Shown: positions 8,480 to 19,900 of the stretch, one piece after another
Layout: the number at the start of each line of letters is the position of its first letter
Position numbering within the stretch: position 1 is the stretch's first letter
NCBI GenBank assembly: GCA_013042475.1
Contig: JABDQA010000057.1
Location: 1 to 49,218, forward strand
DNA: 49,218 nucleotides
Direction: 5' to 3'
From: Desulfofustis sp.
GTDB lineage: Bacteria > Desulfobacterota > Desulfobulbia > Desulfobulbales > Desulfocapsaceae
Made by a program: the position numbers and the translations under genes
The notes under the pieces: generated by a model
The model's input: only the letters and a program-made list of their open reading frames with translations
Told to the model about the DNA's origin: nothing
Databases searched by the model: none

Positions 8480-9178
8480 CTATTGTTCAAGCATCATTGT
8501 CACCGCCTGCTGGGCATGAATTTCAGTGGTGTCGTAGAGTTTCAGATCGGTGTCCCGGGCCCCGATGAGCAGCGCTATTTCGGTACAGCCAAGGATTACC
8601 GCGCCGCACCCTTGAGCAGCAAGGGATTCGACAATACGCAGGTATTCTTTTCTTGACTCATCTGCAATAACGCCGCGGCAGAGCTCATCGAAAATCACCT
8701 CGTCCACCAGCCGCCGGTCTTCTGCAGGAGGAACCACCACCCTAAGCCCGAATCGGTCTTCAAGAACGGAGCGATAAAATTTCTCTTCCATGGTAAAGCG
8801 AGTCCCCAGCAACCCTACCGCTTTGATACCGTCCCGAACGATCTTTTCTCCTGTTGCCTCGGCGATATGAATCAAAGGAAGAGTAACGGCGGCAACTACC
8901 TGATCAGCTACTTTATGCATTGTATTGGTACAGATCAGCATCAGGTCGGCACCACCCTTCTCAAGCCTTACGGCTGCCTCGGCAAGTAGCTGGCCAGCTT
9001 CGTGCCAGCGGCCGCTCGATTGCAATTCTTCAATTTCAGCGAAATCAACACTGTAAAGCAGCATCTTTGCTGAATGAAGACCGCCACAGCGATTACGGAT
9101 CCCCTGGTTGATCAAACGATAATAGGTGGCGGTGGACTCCCAGCTCATTCCTCCAATAAGACCAACCGTTTTCATCAT
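8480..9178 (-). CDS. Aspartate/glutamate racemase family protein
   Basis: A 232-residue PLP-independent racemase of the Asp/Glu/hydantoin racemase family. The two catalytic cysteines are present: C83 in ICTNTMH and C198 in LGCTEI, as is the N-terminal GLIGGMSWEST typical of the aspartate racemase/YgeA branch. The substrate cannot be read from the sequence; aspartate, glutamate and broad-specificity homologues are all known. The ATG directly abuts the TAA of the upstream dehydrogenase gene (zero spacing), which implies translational coupling. A second ATG follows immediately (MMK), so the start could be one codon later. Confidence 0.9.
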   Translation of the reverse strand: MMKTVGLIGGMSWESTATYYRLINQGIRNRCGGLHSAKMLLYSVDFAEIEELQSSGRWHEAGQLLAEAAVRLEKGGADLMLICTNTMHKVADQVVAAVTLPLIHIAEATGEKIVRDGIKAVGLLGTRFTMEEKFYRSVLEDRFGLRVVVPPAEDRRLVDEVIFDELCRGVIADESRKEYLRIVESLAAQGCGAVILGCTEIALLIGARDTDLKLYDTTEIHAQQAVTMMLEQ

Positions 9179-10261
<1,083 letters not shown>

Positions 10262-10455
10262 TTAAATAGTCATTATTTGACCGTAAAAACCAGTCCTGAT
10301 CAGACCGATTCACCAGTTTTCAACATCTGCTTGTCAATAGCAGAAGAGTGGATAAATCTCAAGCGCTTTGCCGCCGAATGAATCCTTTGTCGTGCACTAT
10401 TGGACAGCTTACTGTATAACAGGTCGATCAATAAATTGCGCACCCTTGTTTAACG

Positions 10456-11793
10456 ATGTCTGTTCTCACTGACAAATCGGTTTTTACCTCTTTAAAACAG
10501 AAAGGGCCTCTTGCAGCCCGGGACGAAGTCGAGCTTGACAGATTAATCAGTCCACTGAGCCGTGACTGGGTTACCAATCTCAAGCTCAGCGAGCTCGATG
10601 TCACCAAGTACCGGGCCCTCAGAAGACAGATATTTGAGTTTCTCGACATAAGCAGTTTCCGGGAGATACAGAAGCTGCTCAGCGACAGCGAGGCCAGGCA
10701 GCGCTGCAGTCGTAGGGCCTGCAACTTGCTAGGTAACATGTTCGCAATCAGCGGCACCGAGCAGGAAATCATCTTCAAGGTCAATGAATACGCCCGTACC
10801 GCCGACTCGGTGATAAAATCACTTCAGTCCAAGTTGTTCGCTCCCTACGCCTCCCATGTGGCAATCACCAACGAGGTGGAAATCACCACCGATACGGTGG
10901 ACCTGCTGCTCATGATTTTCGATAATCGCTATCACAAAAAAGCCCGCTTCGAAGCACACCGCAAGCTTTCGTTGATGAATCTGGCAGGCAGCATCGATCA
11001 ACGCGAGCGTGAAACCCAGATCGAGGATAAATTTGCGCAGTTCCTGGCATTCCTGAATGATTATGTATGGAGTACCGCCCAGAAAATTGGCGAGCATGAT
11101 ATCGTTTATCTGCTCTCCCATCACGAAGGCAGCGAATTCAGGTGCGTTGACGTCAAGGTTATCAGGAAAGAGGATGCGCCACACATCCCTCTTGGCAAAG
11201 GCATGAAACTCACCCTGCTGAAGAGGCGGCGCTTCCGGGTCGGCAGCAGGGAGATACCGATTTATGTGTCGATAAGAAAGAAACCACCCGAAGCCAAGGT
11301 GCTTAAGCTGCTTCGTAAAAACGAAAAGAATCCGGCTGTGGCGGTTGATGATGACTTAGGACTCATGGCTGTACTCAACTCCGAAGCGGATGTGAAAATT
11401 TTTCAGAATCACCTGACCCAGAGCGCCTCGAATGCAGAATCTTTTATGATTCTCGAAGATATCTCCGACACGCTTACCGGTGGCATTCACAAAGGCAGTT
11501 CCACTGGATCGAGTACCAAAACGCCGATGTTGAAATTCTTCGCCAGGCTCGGTGGCATGCGGGTCGAATTTATCATTCACACCAACCGGTCATGGGTCAA
11601 TTACATATACCAGCGCGATGTGGCCCACGATGAATATGAAGTCAAAAGAATATTCGACTCAGGCGTCGCCGATCTTTTGTTTCCCCAAGAAATTTACTTT
11701 CTCAATCACCAGACGGTCAGAAACAATATGATCAGGTTGTTCAGGAAGCAGATAGAAGAAGCCTGGCTCTGGTCGGAAAACGGCAGCGGCTGA
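10456..11793 (+). CDS. Uncharacterised protein, possible RelA/SpoT-like nucleotidyltransferase fold
   Basis: A 445-residue cytoplasmic protein without signal peptide or membrane segment. The N-terminal two-thirds is helical and charged and I do not recognise it. The C-terminal part loosely follows the RelA/SpoT synthetase pattern: a basic helix (KVLKLLRKNEK, 281-291), an acidic DDDLGLMAVL (298-307) where that family has its D-x-x-G-x-R-x-V strand, a Gly/Ser-rich stretch (347-353) and a VEFIIHT strand (370-376) resembling VEVQIRT, followed by a conserved-looking helix with HDEYEVKRI. This resemblance is weak and is offered as a hypothesis. No good ribosome-binding site is seen at the ATG. The gene converges on recD with only 3 nt between stop codons. 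Confidence 0.7.
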   Translation: MSVLTDKSVFTSLKQKGPLAARDEVELDRLISPLSRDWVTNLKLSELDVTKYRALRRQIFEFLDISSFREIQKLLSDSEARQRCSRRACNLLGNMFAISGTEQEIIFKVNEYARTADSVIKSLQSKLFAPYASHVAITNEVEITTDTVDLLLMIFDNRYHKKARFEAHRKLSLMNLAGSIDQRERETQIEDKFAQFLAFLNDYVWSTAQKIGEHDIVYLLSHHEGSEFRCVDVKVIRKEDAPHIPLGKGMKLTLLKRRRFRVGSREIPIYVSIRKKPPEAKVLKLLRKNEKNPAVAVDDDLGLMAVLNSEADVKIFQNHLTQSASNAESFMILEDISDTLTGGIHKGSSTGSSTKTPMLKFFARLGGMRVEFIIHTNRSWVNYIYQRDVAHDEYEVKRIFDSGVADLLFPQEIYFLNHQTVRNNMIRLFRKQIEEAWLWSENGSG

Positions 11794-11796
11794 TCT

Positions 11797-13434
11797 TCAA
11801 CCAGCCAGGCGATCGGCCAACCCGCTATGGCGTAGCGTCTTTTTCTCCACCGAAGATTTGAAAATATCCTCTTGCGCGACCAAAGATAATCTTGCTCTCG
11901 CCCTGGTGACAGCGGTGTAGAGCAGCTCCCGACAAAGCACCCGGTTATCGATCTCGGGCAGAACCACTACGACTTCCTCGAATTCAGAGCCCTGCGATTT
12001 GTGAATGGTCAGTGCCCAACCGGGCTCATGGAGTGGAACTTGAGACGGCAAAATTTTCTTGAAGGACCCATCGCTGCCTTCAAACCACAGGCGTAAGACG
12101 CCATCGGAAGCGGAATCCGGCAGGCAGATGCCGATATCGCCGTTGAAGAGGTCGAGATCATAATCGTTTCTGGTAATCAGCACCGGTTTGCCAGGATACC
12201 ATCCTTCCGCATCAGTTCTTATCTTCATGGTTTTGAGAGCCTGCTCGATTCGGAGATTTATCTCCTCGGCACCAGAAGGTCCCTTGCGCAAGGCGCAAAG
12301 AACCCGGAAGCGTTTGAATCGCTTGAAGACGGCATCGTAGTGGATCGGATCTGCTGTTTCTTCAGCCAGGCTGAGAAAATGTCTGTACTCAGCGATACAT
12401 GCATTGAGCCAATCGGCGGGTGCAACTGCAACCGCGGAATTGTCTGAACCGGTGACGGACTTCCAGGCCTCGTCCGCTGCCCCTGTTTTGATTTTTTCGG
12501 CCAGGCGGGCAATCGACCTGTTGAACCGATAGCTTTTTTCAAGCCTGGCTACATTGTTCGGCAAGCTGTCAATACAATCAGCCAGCACCGCACCCGACTC
12601 AACTGAAGCGAGTTGATCGCGGTCACCCAGCAGAATGAGTCTGGCGTCCTTTTTCAGTGCGTGTGACAGTCGCCACATCATGGCCAGATCGACCATGGAG
12701 GCCTCATCGACTACCACTACATCATGGATCAGTGGATCTGATCTCCCGCTGGTTGTCCTACCTGGGCGCCTGCCCAGTCCGAGAAGTCGATGCAGGGTCG
12801 TGGCTTGAGCAGGGAATCGAGCCGCCAGTGCAGGCTCCAGGGTCAACTCATGAAGCTGTGTCTTGATTGATTCCTGCATGCGCAAGGCCGCTTTACCGGT
12901 AGGAGCAGCCAGCGCGATCCGCAGATCAGTGCCATGACGATCCAGCAGTTGTGAGATAATGGAAATGATCAGAGTCGTTTTACCAGTGCCGGGGCCGCCG
13001 CTGATGATGCAGAATTTCTTGGTTAAAGCGAGGTTGACCGCTCGTTGCTGATGCGGATCCATGTCCATGGTTGCCCTGCTTTTTTCTTTAAATTCTCGAT
13101 CAGCAGAAGAATCATCCGCAGCAGCCAGATTAACAAGCACCTCGCTGAGTTCGGATTCGTATCCAAAATAGCGGCCGAAATAGAGGCGCGTTCCGGAAAG
13201 TACCAGTGGGGCTCGGGAGCCCACGGCAGTCAGCAAACTTCGGGCAGCCAGCTGTCGCTGCCGCTCACTCAATTCGATACAGATATGACCTTCGAGGAGC
13301 GCAGTGGTCAAAGCTGCAACAAGCGTTCGCAGCTCATCCACGCCCTTACCCTCAAGGCCGCTGTGTCTTCCAAAAGCGGCGGCCATGAATCTGCTCACAG
13401 GCGCCAGTGCGGAGTCTCTGCTATCGTCGGTCAT
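11797..13434 (-). CDS. recD: Exodeoxyribonuclease V subunit alpha (RecD helicase)
   Basis: The fast 5'-3' helicase subunit of RecBCD, 545 residues. Walker A is GGPGTGKTT at 146-154, and Walker B is VVVDEASMVDL near the middle. The C-terminal UvrD-like motifs include GWALTIHKSQGSEF and LLYTAVTRARARL. The N-terminal domain (about 1-110) is the part that contacts RecB/RecC in the family. It is the last gene of recC-recB-recD; its ATG is 2 nt after the recB stop, so the three are surely one transcript. Its stop faces the unknown gene at 10456-11793 with a 3-nt gap and no terminator between. Confidence 0.95.
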   Translation of the reverse strand: MTDDSRDSALAPVSRFMAAAFGRHSGLEGKGVDELRTLVAALTTALLEGHICIELSERQRQLAARSLLTAVGSRAPLVLSGTRLYFGRYFGYESELSEVLVNLAAADDSSADREFKEKSRATMDMDPHQQRAVNLALTKKFCIISGGPGTGKTTLIISIISQLLDRHGTDLRIALAAPTGKAALRMQESIKTQLHELTLEPALAARFPAQATTLHRLLGLGRRPGRTTSGRSDPLIHDVVVVDEASMVDLAMMWRLSHALKKDARLILLGDRDQLASVESGAVLADCIDSLPNNVARLEKSYRFNRSIARLAEKIKTGAADEAWKSVTGSDNSAVAVAPADWLNACIAEYRHFLSLAEETADPIHYDAVFKRFKRFRVLCALRKGPSGAEEINLRIEQALKTMKIRTDAEGWYPGKPVLITRNDYDLDLFNGDIGICLPDSASDGVLRLWFEGSDGSFKKILPSQVPLHEPGWALTIHKSQGSEFEEVVVVLPEIDNRVLCRELLYTAVTRARARLSLVAQEDIFKSSVEKKTLRHSGLADRLAG

Positions 13435-13436
13435 TT

Positions 13437-16400
13437 TTATTCAATACCAGAGCCGAAACAGCGATCGAGCTCCATCAGCGAATCTTGATTGGGACGGTCA
13501 AAGAATACGCCGCTTCCCGGCTTATCAGGATTCATTCCCCGAACAAATAAATACATTACTCCGCCGAAATGAAGGTCGTAGAGGTAGTCTTCGAACCAGT
13601 TGCGTAAAAATCGATGAACCACCAAAGAATAGAGCCAGTACTGCAGGCCGTAGTTATGCTCCTGCATCGCTTGAATTAGGCCCTCAGGTCGATATCCATG
13701 TTCGGATCCAAGGTTGTTTGTTTTGTAGTCTGCAATAAAATAGCGCCCGTTGTGAAAGAAGATAAGATCCACAAAGCCGCTTAAATAGCCTTCGATTTCA
13801 CGTCGTCCGAGTGGTCTGACGGTTTGCTCTTTGGCCAGAATCCGATTCAATTCAGCCGTGTTGAACGGTTCAAGGTGAAAAGTGAACTCCATTTCCTTGA
13901 CCATCTGGGAATGGTCAACCATCGCCAGAGTAAACGAATCTTGACCCTTTTCAGTGTCTATAAGGGGGGTTGACACGGCGTTGTAAAGCAGGGTGCGCAC
14001 CGGTTCTGCGTCGATCTCATAGCGGTATCTGCGGATCAGTGCTTCGAGCTGGCCACTGTTTAATTGCCCATTGCCAAGCTCTGCAAAGCAGAACATCTCG
14101 AGTCCATCGTGAATCAGATTTCCGAACCGTACACCGCCCGGCAGCACCGCATCTCCGGAGAGCTTTTCGCTGCCGCTCTCGTCGCCAGCCTTGTGATATC
14201 CGTCCCCATAGTTTTTAGAAAGCGTCGTCAGGCCCGAAAAGCTGGTGCGGATCCTGTTGGTTTGAAGTCTTCCGGGTGAATACTCCCGCGCCTCGAGCAA
14301 GTCTTCATTGGTTGGAACCACCTCGTAGTGCTGAGGAGGTGGGTCCGGTTCGATCAATCGATACTGACAATAATCTGCCGCGCCCCGTTCCCGTAAATGT
14401 TCCTGCTGCCGGGTGAAGGCGCACTCGCCGGCAGGAAACAGCAAGCGGCCGAGCGGCGACATGAATGGGGAAGGAGATTTTGCGCTCTTCTTTAAATCGG
14501 CCCAGATCACATAGGCGCACAATCTGGCCCGGGTTATTGCCACATAGGCGAGGCGCATCTCTTCGTCAACCTCTTCTTGATGGGACATCTGGGCGTGGCG
14601 GTCGTAATCGGCAGAACCGATATCACAGATTCTTCCCAGCTTCGGATCAAAGCACTTGACCGTCCCCGTATCCTGAGCAGATCGTGCAGAGCGGAATAGA
14701 TATGGGCAGAAGACGATTTCATATTCAAGGCCTTTGGCACTGTGCATGGTGACCACATTGACAGCCTCGTGGTCACTTTCAAGCCTGAGTTCGGCCTCCT
14801 GCGCCGCGGTTGGCCCCAGCAGCCTTTCCTGAAGCCAGGACAGTGTTTGGGAGAGAGTCAGGCGACGCTGACCTTGCTGCTGCTGAACCAGTTCCACCAG
14901 ATGCTGGATATTGGTGATCCGACGCTCAGCCTGAATCTTTCGACTCAAATGAAGAAACACATTTTCACTCTCCAGCAGATCGTTCATCATCAGCAACAGT
15001 CCTGATTCGGCCCATTGACGGTGATACCCATGGAATTTTTCCCGGAACCCGTTGAAACGGTCCTCCTCGTTGCACACCTGAACAAAACTGGTGCCACTCA
15101 AACCAAACCAGTCGAGGCTCAGCACCGTTCTCAGCAGGCCGCTGTCAGACGGGCTGGCAACCGCCCGAAGAACAAGTAGAAGATCAGCCGCTTCCCGGGT
15201 CTGAAACACGTCTTTGGAACTCGAGAGAACCACGGGTATACCACGCCTGCTGAACTCAGAGAAAAAATCTTCAGCCTGCCGGTTGGTCCTTACCAAAATG
15301 CCAATATCGCTTGGTTTCACAGCTCTTGCGTGATCACTGCCCTGATCATCTTCGTGGACTATGGTCAAGGCGCTGGAGGTGTTTACCAGCCGCACCACCT
15401 CATTGACGACCCAAGTCCGAATCTGTTTCTCTGCCTCGCCGGCTGACCAGCCCTTGTTGTCGAATTCGTCGTCGAGCTGGCAGTAAATAAGTCCTGACCG
15501 CTCTCCATCCAAATCTTCCAAGCGACCAAAAACTTGAGACTCTGGTGAATGAACAGAATTGTACTCAGTGCCGCCAATTTCCCAGCCCTTCAGAAGATTG
15601 TTCACCGCCCTGACCAGTCCCGGGTGTGAGCGGAAATTACAGTCCAGTGTCAAGCGCCGGTTGACCTCATTGCGGGCTTTGAGATAGGAATGAATGTCGG
15701 CACCACGAAACCTATATATCGCCTGCTTGGGGTCGCCAATCAAATAGAGATGATGTGCATCCTGTCCAAACAGCTGTGAAAAGATTTCATACTGGGCCGC
15801 ATCGGTGTCCTGGAATTCATCAATGAGTGCCACCTTGAACCTGGAGCCGACCTGACGAACCAGTCTGTTCCCCGCTGCCGATCTGATTGCGTCTCTGAGG
15901 TTGATTATCAGCTCATCAAAGCTCACCAGTCCCTGGTCGTGGAGACGCGCCGCCAATTCGTTACGCAGGTATAAGGCCATCTCCAGACGGACAGACAGCA
16001 CCAGGGTGTCGACCGCAGCCAGATAGCGCTCGGCAACTTCACCAGGCAGCCTCCAGCCGGACAGGAAGACTCTTTTTTTATTCTCACCCCTTACTTTTCT
16101 GCCGTTGATGGAGCCAAGGAGATTCTCCTCCAGAAGGCTTTTAACCGTTCCCGGGTCGGGTGCCCTCCCCTTTTTGAAGCTCGTTTCGATCTGTTCCAGC
16201 CAGCCGTTAAACCCGGTTGCCGCATTTTTGTTCAAGTAGCCTTCTGCGGCGGCAGTGCCAAACTGTTCTGCGAGTACCATGCCATTATTGTCCCACCAAA
16301 TCTTCAACTGCTCCAAGGGCTCATCAAGAAGATCACCGGGGGCTTGGAAAGACAGTTCCTCAGGCAGGAGGGTACAGAGAGGATTTTCTGCATCTCTGAT

Positions 16401-16970
16401 GCTCGCATAGAGATCCTGCGGTTTACTGAAGCGGCCAACAATCAGACTCCCATAGCGTTCATCGGCCTCATATAACCGCCGGCGCCAGAAATCACGGATC
16501 ATTTCTTGACGAATAGTGCTGGTGTCGGAGATCAGCTCGGTATCGAAAAAGTGTCCACTCTCCACCACCTGTTCGGCCAAAACTCTCTGGCAGAATCCGT
16601 GGATAGTGTGCACTCCCATTGAGTCGACATCGAGCAGAGCCAGATCGAGTTTGCGAATGGCGGATTCTTTATGGTTGATCCTCATCAGCCATTTTTTCAG
16701 CACGGGATCAGCTTGAGACTCAGGTGCACGCAGGAGATTTCTCGCCTCTACCAAACGGCCGCGAATACGTGCACGAAGCTCTTCGGTTGCAGCAACCGTA
16801 TAAGTAACAACCAGAATTTCTTTGATATCTATCTCAAGCTCGACAACGGCGCGTAACACCAGCATGCTGATAGCAAAAGTCTTACCGGTCCCTGCACTGG
16901 CCTCAATAAGGGTAATCCCTTTCACGAGCGGCGTTGCTGCTCCATCAAAAATTTCTGTATTACCAGTCAT
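13437..16970 (-). CDS. recB: Exodeoxyribonuclease V subunit beta (RecB helicase-nuclease)
   Basis: The 3'-5' helicase and nuclease of RecBCD. The frame is open into recC, but the ATG at 16970 gives the family N-terminus and 1177 residues, matching E. coli RecB (about 1180). Walker A is ASAGTGKT (24-31). The SF1 helicase motifs include VVTYTVAATEELRARI, ALIDEFQDTDAAQYEIF, LIGDPKQAIYRFRGAD and VVTMHSAKGLEYEIVF. The C-terminal RecB nuclease domain has RFGNLIHDGLE, GFVDLIF and FIADYKTN, so the catalytic Asp-Asp-Lys set looks intact. It begins one base after the recC stop and ends 2 nt before recD. Confidence 0.95.
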   Translation of the reverse strand: MTGNTEIFDGAATPLVKGITLIEASAGTGKTFAISMLVLRAVVELEIDIKEILVVTYTVAATEELRARIRGRLVEARNLLRAPESQADPVLKKWLMRINHKESAIRKLDLALLDVDSMGVHTIHGFCQRVLAEQVVESGHFFDTELISDTSTIRQEMIRDFWRRRLYEADERYGSLIVGRFSKPQDLYASIRDAENPLCTLLPEELSFQAPGDLLDEPLEQLKIWWDNNGMVLAEQFGTAAAEGYLNKNAATGFNGWLEQIETSFKKGRAPDPGTVKSLLEENLLGSINGRKVRGENKKRVFLSGWRLPGEVAERYLAAVDTLVLSVRLEMALYLRNELAARLHDQGLVSFDELIINLRDAIRSAAGNRLVRQVGSRFKVALIDEFQDTDAAQYEIFSQLFGQDAHHLYLIGDPKQAIYRFRGADIHSYLKARNEVNRRLTLDCNFRSHPGLVRAVNNLLKGWEIGGTEYNSVHSPESQVFGRLEDLDGERSGLIYCQLDDEFDNKGWSAGEAEKQIRTWVVNEVVRLVNTSSALTIVHEDDQGSDHARAVKPSDIGILVRTNRQAEDFFSEFSRRGIPVVLSSSKDVFQTREAADLLLVLRAVASPSDSGLLRTVLSLDWFGLSGTSFVQVCNEEDRFNGFREKFHGYHRQWAESGLLLMMNDLLESENVFLHLSRKIQAERRITNIQHLVELVQQQQGQRRLTLSQTLSWLQERLLGPTAAQEAELRLESDHEAVNVVTMHSAKGLEYEIVFCPYLFRSARSAQDTGTVKCFDPKLGRICDIGSADYDRHAQMSHQEEVDEEMRLAYVAITRARLCAYVIWADLKKSAKSPSPFMSPLGRLLFPAGECAFTRQQEHLRERGAADYCQYRLIEPDPPPQHYEVVPTNEDLLEAREYSPGRLQTNRIRTSFSGLTTLSKNYGDGYHKAGDESGSEKLSGDAVLPGGVRFGNLIHDGLEMFCFAELGNGQLNSGQLEALIRRYRYEIDAEPVRTLLYNAVSTPLIDTEKGQDSFTLAMVDHSQMVKEMEFTFHLEPFNTAELNRILAKEQTVRPLGRREIEGYLSGFVDLIFFHNGRYFIADYKTNNLGSEHGYRPEGLIQAMQEHNYGLQYWLYSLVVHRFLRNWFEDYLYDLHFGGVMYLFVRGMNPDKPGSGVFFDRPNQDSLMELDRCFGSGIE

Positions 16971-16971
16971 T

Positions 16972-19900
16972 TTAGACGTTGGTGTCAATTTCAACCTGCT
17001 CCACGACCGGCAGCAGGAAGTCATGACATATCTCCTCAAATTGCTTGTCAAGTAATTCAATCGCGCGGGGTTCGGCGAACAGGATCGACAGCTCTTCCAC
17101 ATATCCGTTGTCGATCTGGTGATCTAGTGCTTTTATTGCTTTGGCGAGTGGATCGGTCCTGCCTCTAGATCTGTTTGCTATTAGCTGCTGACAATAGACA
17201 AAGGCAGCTTCAGCAAAGAATTTCGACGGCTGCCTGCAGCCTGCCCGGAAAAGCTCTATAATCTCCTCCAGGTTATGACTAGCCCCGCTGTCCGACGCGA
17301 TCGAGATCGTTGCATTCTTTAGCACGATCTTGGTTGGCCCGTTTCTTACTCCCGCTTTTCCCAAGGCTAGATGGTGAAGCCAGCCCCGGAGGAGATCCCG
17401 ACCTCTTAGATTGCCATAACGATAGATAAGCTGGCCTTTCTCAAAACGGCTATCGATAATTCCTGACAACCTGTCAGAACCCACCTCAGTATCGAACTCG
17501 AGGTTCTCCAGACGCGTCCCCAGATTCTCTTCTGCAACTCTGACAGCAAAATCTTCCAACTCGCCGCAAAACTCTTGAAATTGCTGCCGGCCCGGAAAAC
17601 CCAGCGGCCAGAGTTGTCTCTGCTGAAGCTCCTCTAAGAATATATCTGTATCCCGGTCATCCAGCAGTACCTCGACGAGCTCCTGGCTGACCAGATAACG
17701 TTCAAGCGGGTCGAGAGCGAAAGGCTCGCTGTCTTCCAGCAGCTCCACTTCTGTACGCAGCGTCATCTGCAGTATGCGGCGGACAAAATAGCGTTGCGGA
17801 TTTGCCGCGAAGTCCAGCAGGTCCGCAAAGCGCAGATGAATGTCGATCGGTGGATCGATTGTATCCTGAAACCACGGACCGGCCACTTCTGCAGTGCTGG
17901 TTAGAAAAGACTTTGCCGTGGTGCAATAATATCTATGGTGGCTGAACAATTCGCTTTCCGAAGAAAAATAAGATCCATCGAAAGGCTGCAGCGGGTGGTG
18001 GCAGACCTTAATCGAACCGCCCTGCTGTGCAATCGCTTCAAGCAGCTCAGTTACCACCGGAGAAGGAGGGATTTTTGCGTTGGTTCTGCTCGACTGCCCC
18101 AGGTAGCTGATGTAGAGCCTGCCTCTCGCGGCCATTATCGCCTCGAGGAACTGGTAACGGTCATCTGCGCGCTGGGAACGGTCGCCTTTCTCGTAGTGCT
18201 CGGTGAGCAGGTTGAAAGGCAGGAACCGATCCTGTTTGGGAAATTCTCTATCATTGAGGCCAAGCAGACAGATGACCTTAAAAGGGATCGACCGCATGGG
18301 AAGCATTGAACAGAAGGTCAGGCGGCCCCGCAGGAAATCGACCGAGGTGGCTGCGTCTGCCTCAAATTCGAACCATGTGCGGATCACTTCAAACTCCAGC
18401 GCTTTGTCATGATAGGTGGCAGCCGGGTCGGCCAGCCCGGCAAGCATTTCCTCCAGCGCCAGATAATCGGCCGTGTCGGTGGGGCCGAAAAGCAACCGAG
18501 CCATATCATGCAGAACCGAGGACCAGCTGCGCAGATTCTGGATTTTGCTGACGTCTCTGCGGCTCAATTCGATCACCTCGATGAACTCGCAGAAACGGCC
18601 GAGCAGCTCGGCGTCGCCCCCTTCGAGTTCTCCATGAGGGATCAGAGAGCCGACGGGGTCTTTCGACCCGGTAGCCAGACCGAAAAGCATACGTTCAAGA
18701 CCAAAATCCCAGGTGCCGGCCTCGAATTGTGCTAAGCCATCCTGATACCGCTGCTCTCCCGAAAGTCCCCAACGGATGCCGACATCCCTGAGCCAGGATT
18801 TTATCGTCTCTAGATCGGCGGGGCCTATCGCGAAGGTGTCCCCCACCTCGGGCTGGTCGAGCAGGCTGAAAATCTCTGTGCTGGTAAAGCGCCCCCTGAA
18901 CAGTTCGAGGAACTGCAGGAAGATTTCCACGTAGCGGTTGTCCCGCCGTTTCCTACAATCACTGATATCGTGGGGCAGATCCTTGAACAAAGCTGGAATC
19001 AGGTCGGCATAAAGCTGAATATCGGGAGCCATCACGACAATATCGTGGAGCCCGAGATCGGGATTATCAGTCAACCATTTGAGGATGTGGTCTTTGAGCA
19101 CCGCTGTTTCGCGCATGCGGCTGTGGCATGAAACGACGACCACAGAGTCATCGTCCTCGGGGCACGAAGCAGCACTGTCTGATTCTACCACGTTGCCATT
19201 GAGCAGGCCATTCTGGAGACGATGAAGTACCGGCATGACAGTCTTTTCATCGTGGTTGACAAAAAGATCCGGGCCTTCGATCATTTCTTCGACCTGCTCG
19301 AGCAGCATGTCCTGAAAGTCGGCTCCCTGACGGCCGAGCCCGACGAGCAGTGGATGAAACGAGTTTGAATCGGGCCACATTCCATCATCGGATTCCCGGG
19401 CTATTTTGAGCCTCCGGGACTCCATGTCTCCCCAATACGCTGAGCATGGCGCCAACAGAAAGAAATGGACAGCTGCACTGGTTGCCAGTCCAGTCAGAAT
19501 TTTCAGGAATTGAGGCGGCAAGGTATGCAGCCCGAATACGAACAGCCGCTGAAGCTGCGCTGGAACGCTGTGCTGACGCTTCTCCAGATGGGTAATCAGT
19601 GAACCGATCAATTCACCGCGATGGATGATCGACGATCCTTCCCGCAGTTTCTTCCAGAGACAGAGCTGCCATTCCTCGGAGCTGTTCAAGGTGACCCGGT
19701 GTCCCGCATCCCAGGCCCTAATTAACTCCGGACGCATAATTTGATACTGATCGAACAGATGGGCGAGCTGCTTGGCGAACTGATAACGTTTTAGATCGGT
19801 ATGTGGTCCGGAAAGATAGGCTCTTAAGGGCAGCAGAGCCCGATCTCCTAGGTCTCGAAGCAGCAGTTCGAGACGCCAGGTTAAAATTGAGCGATCAAAG

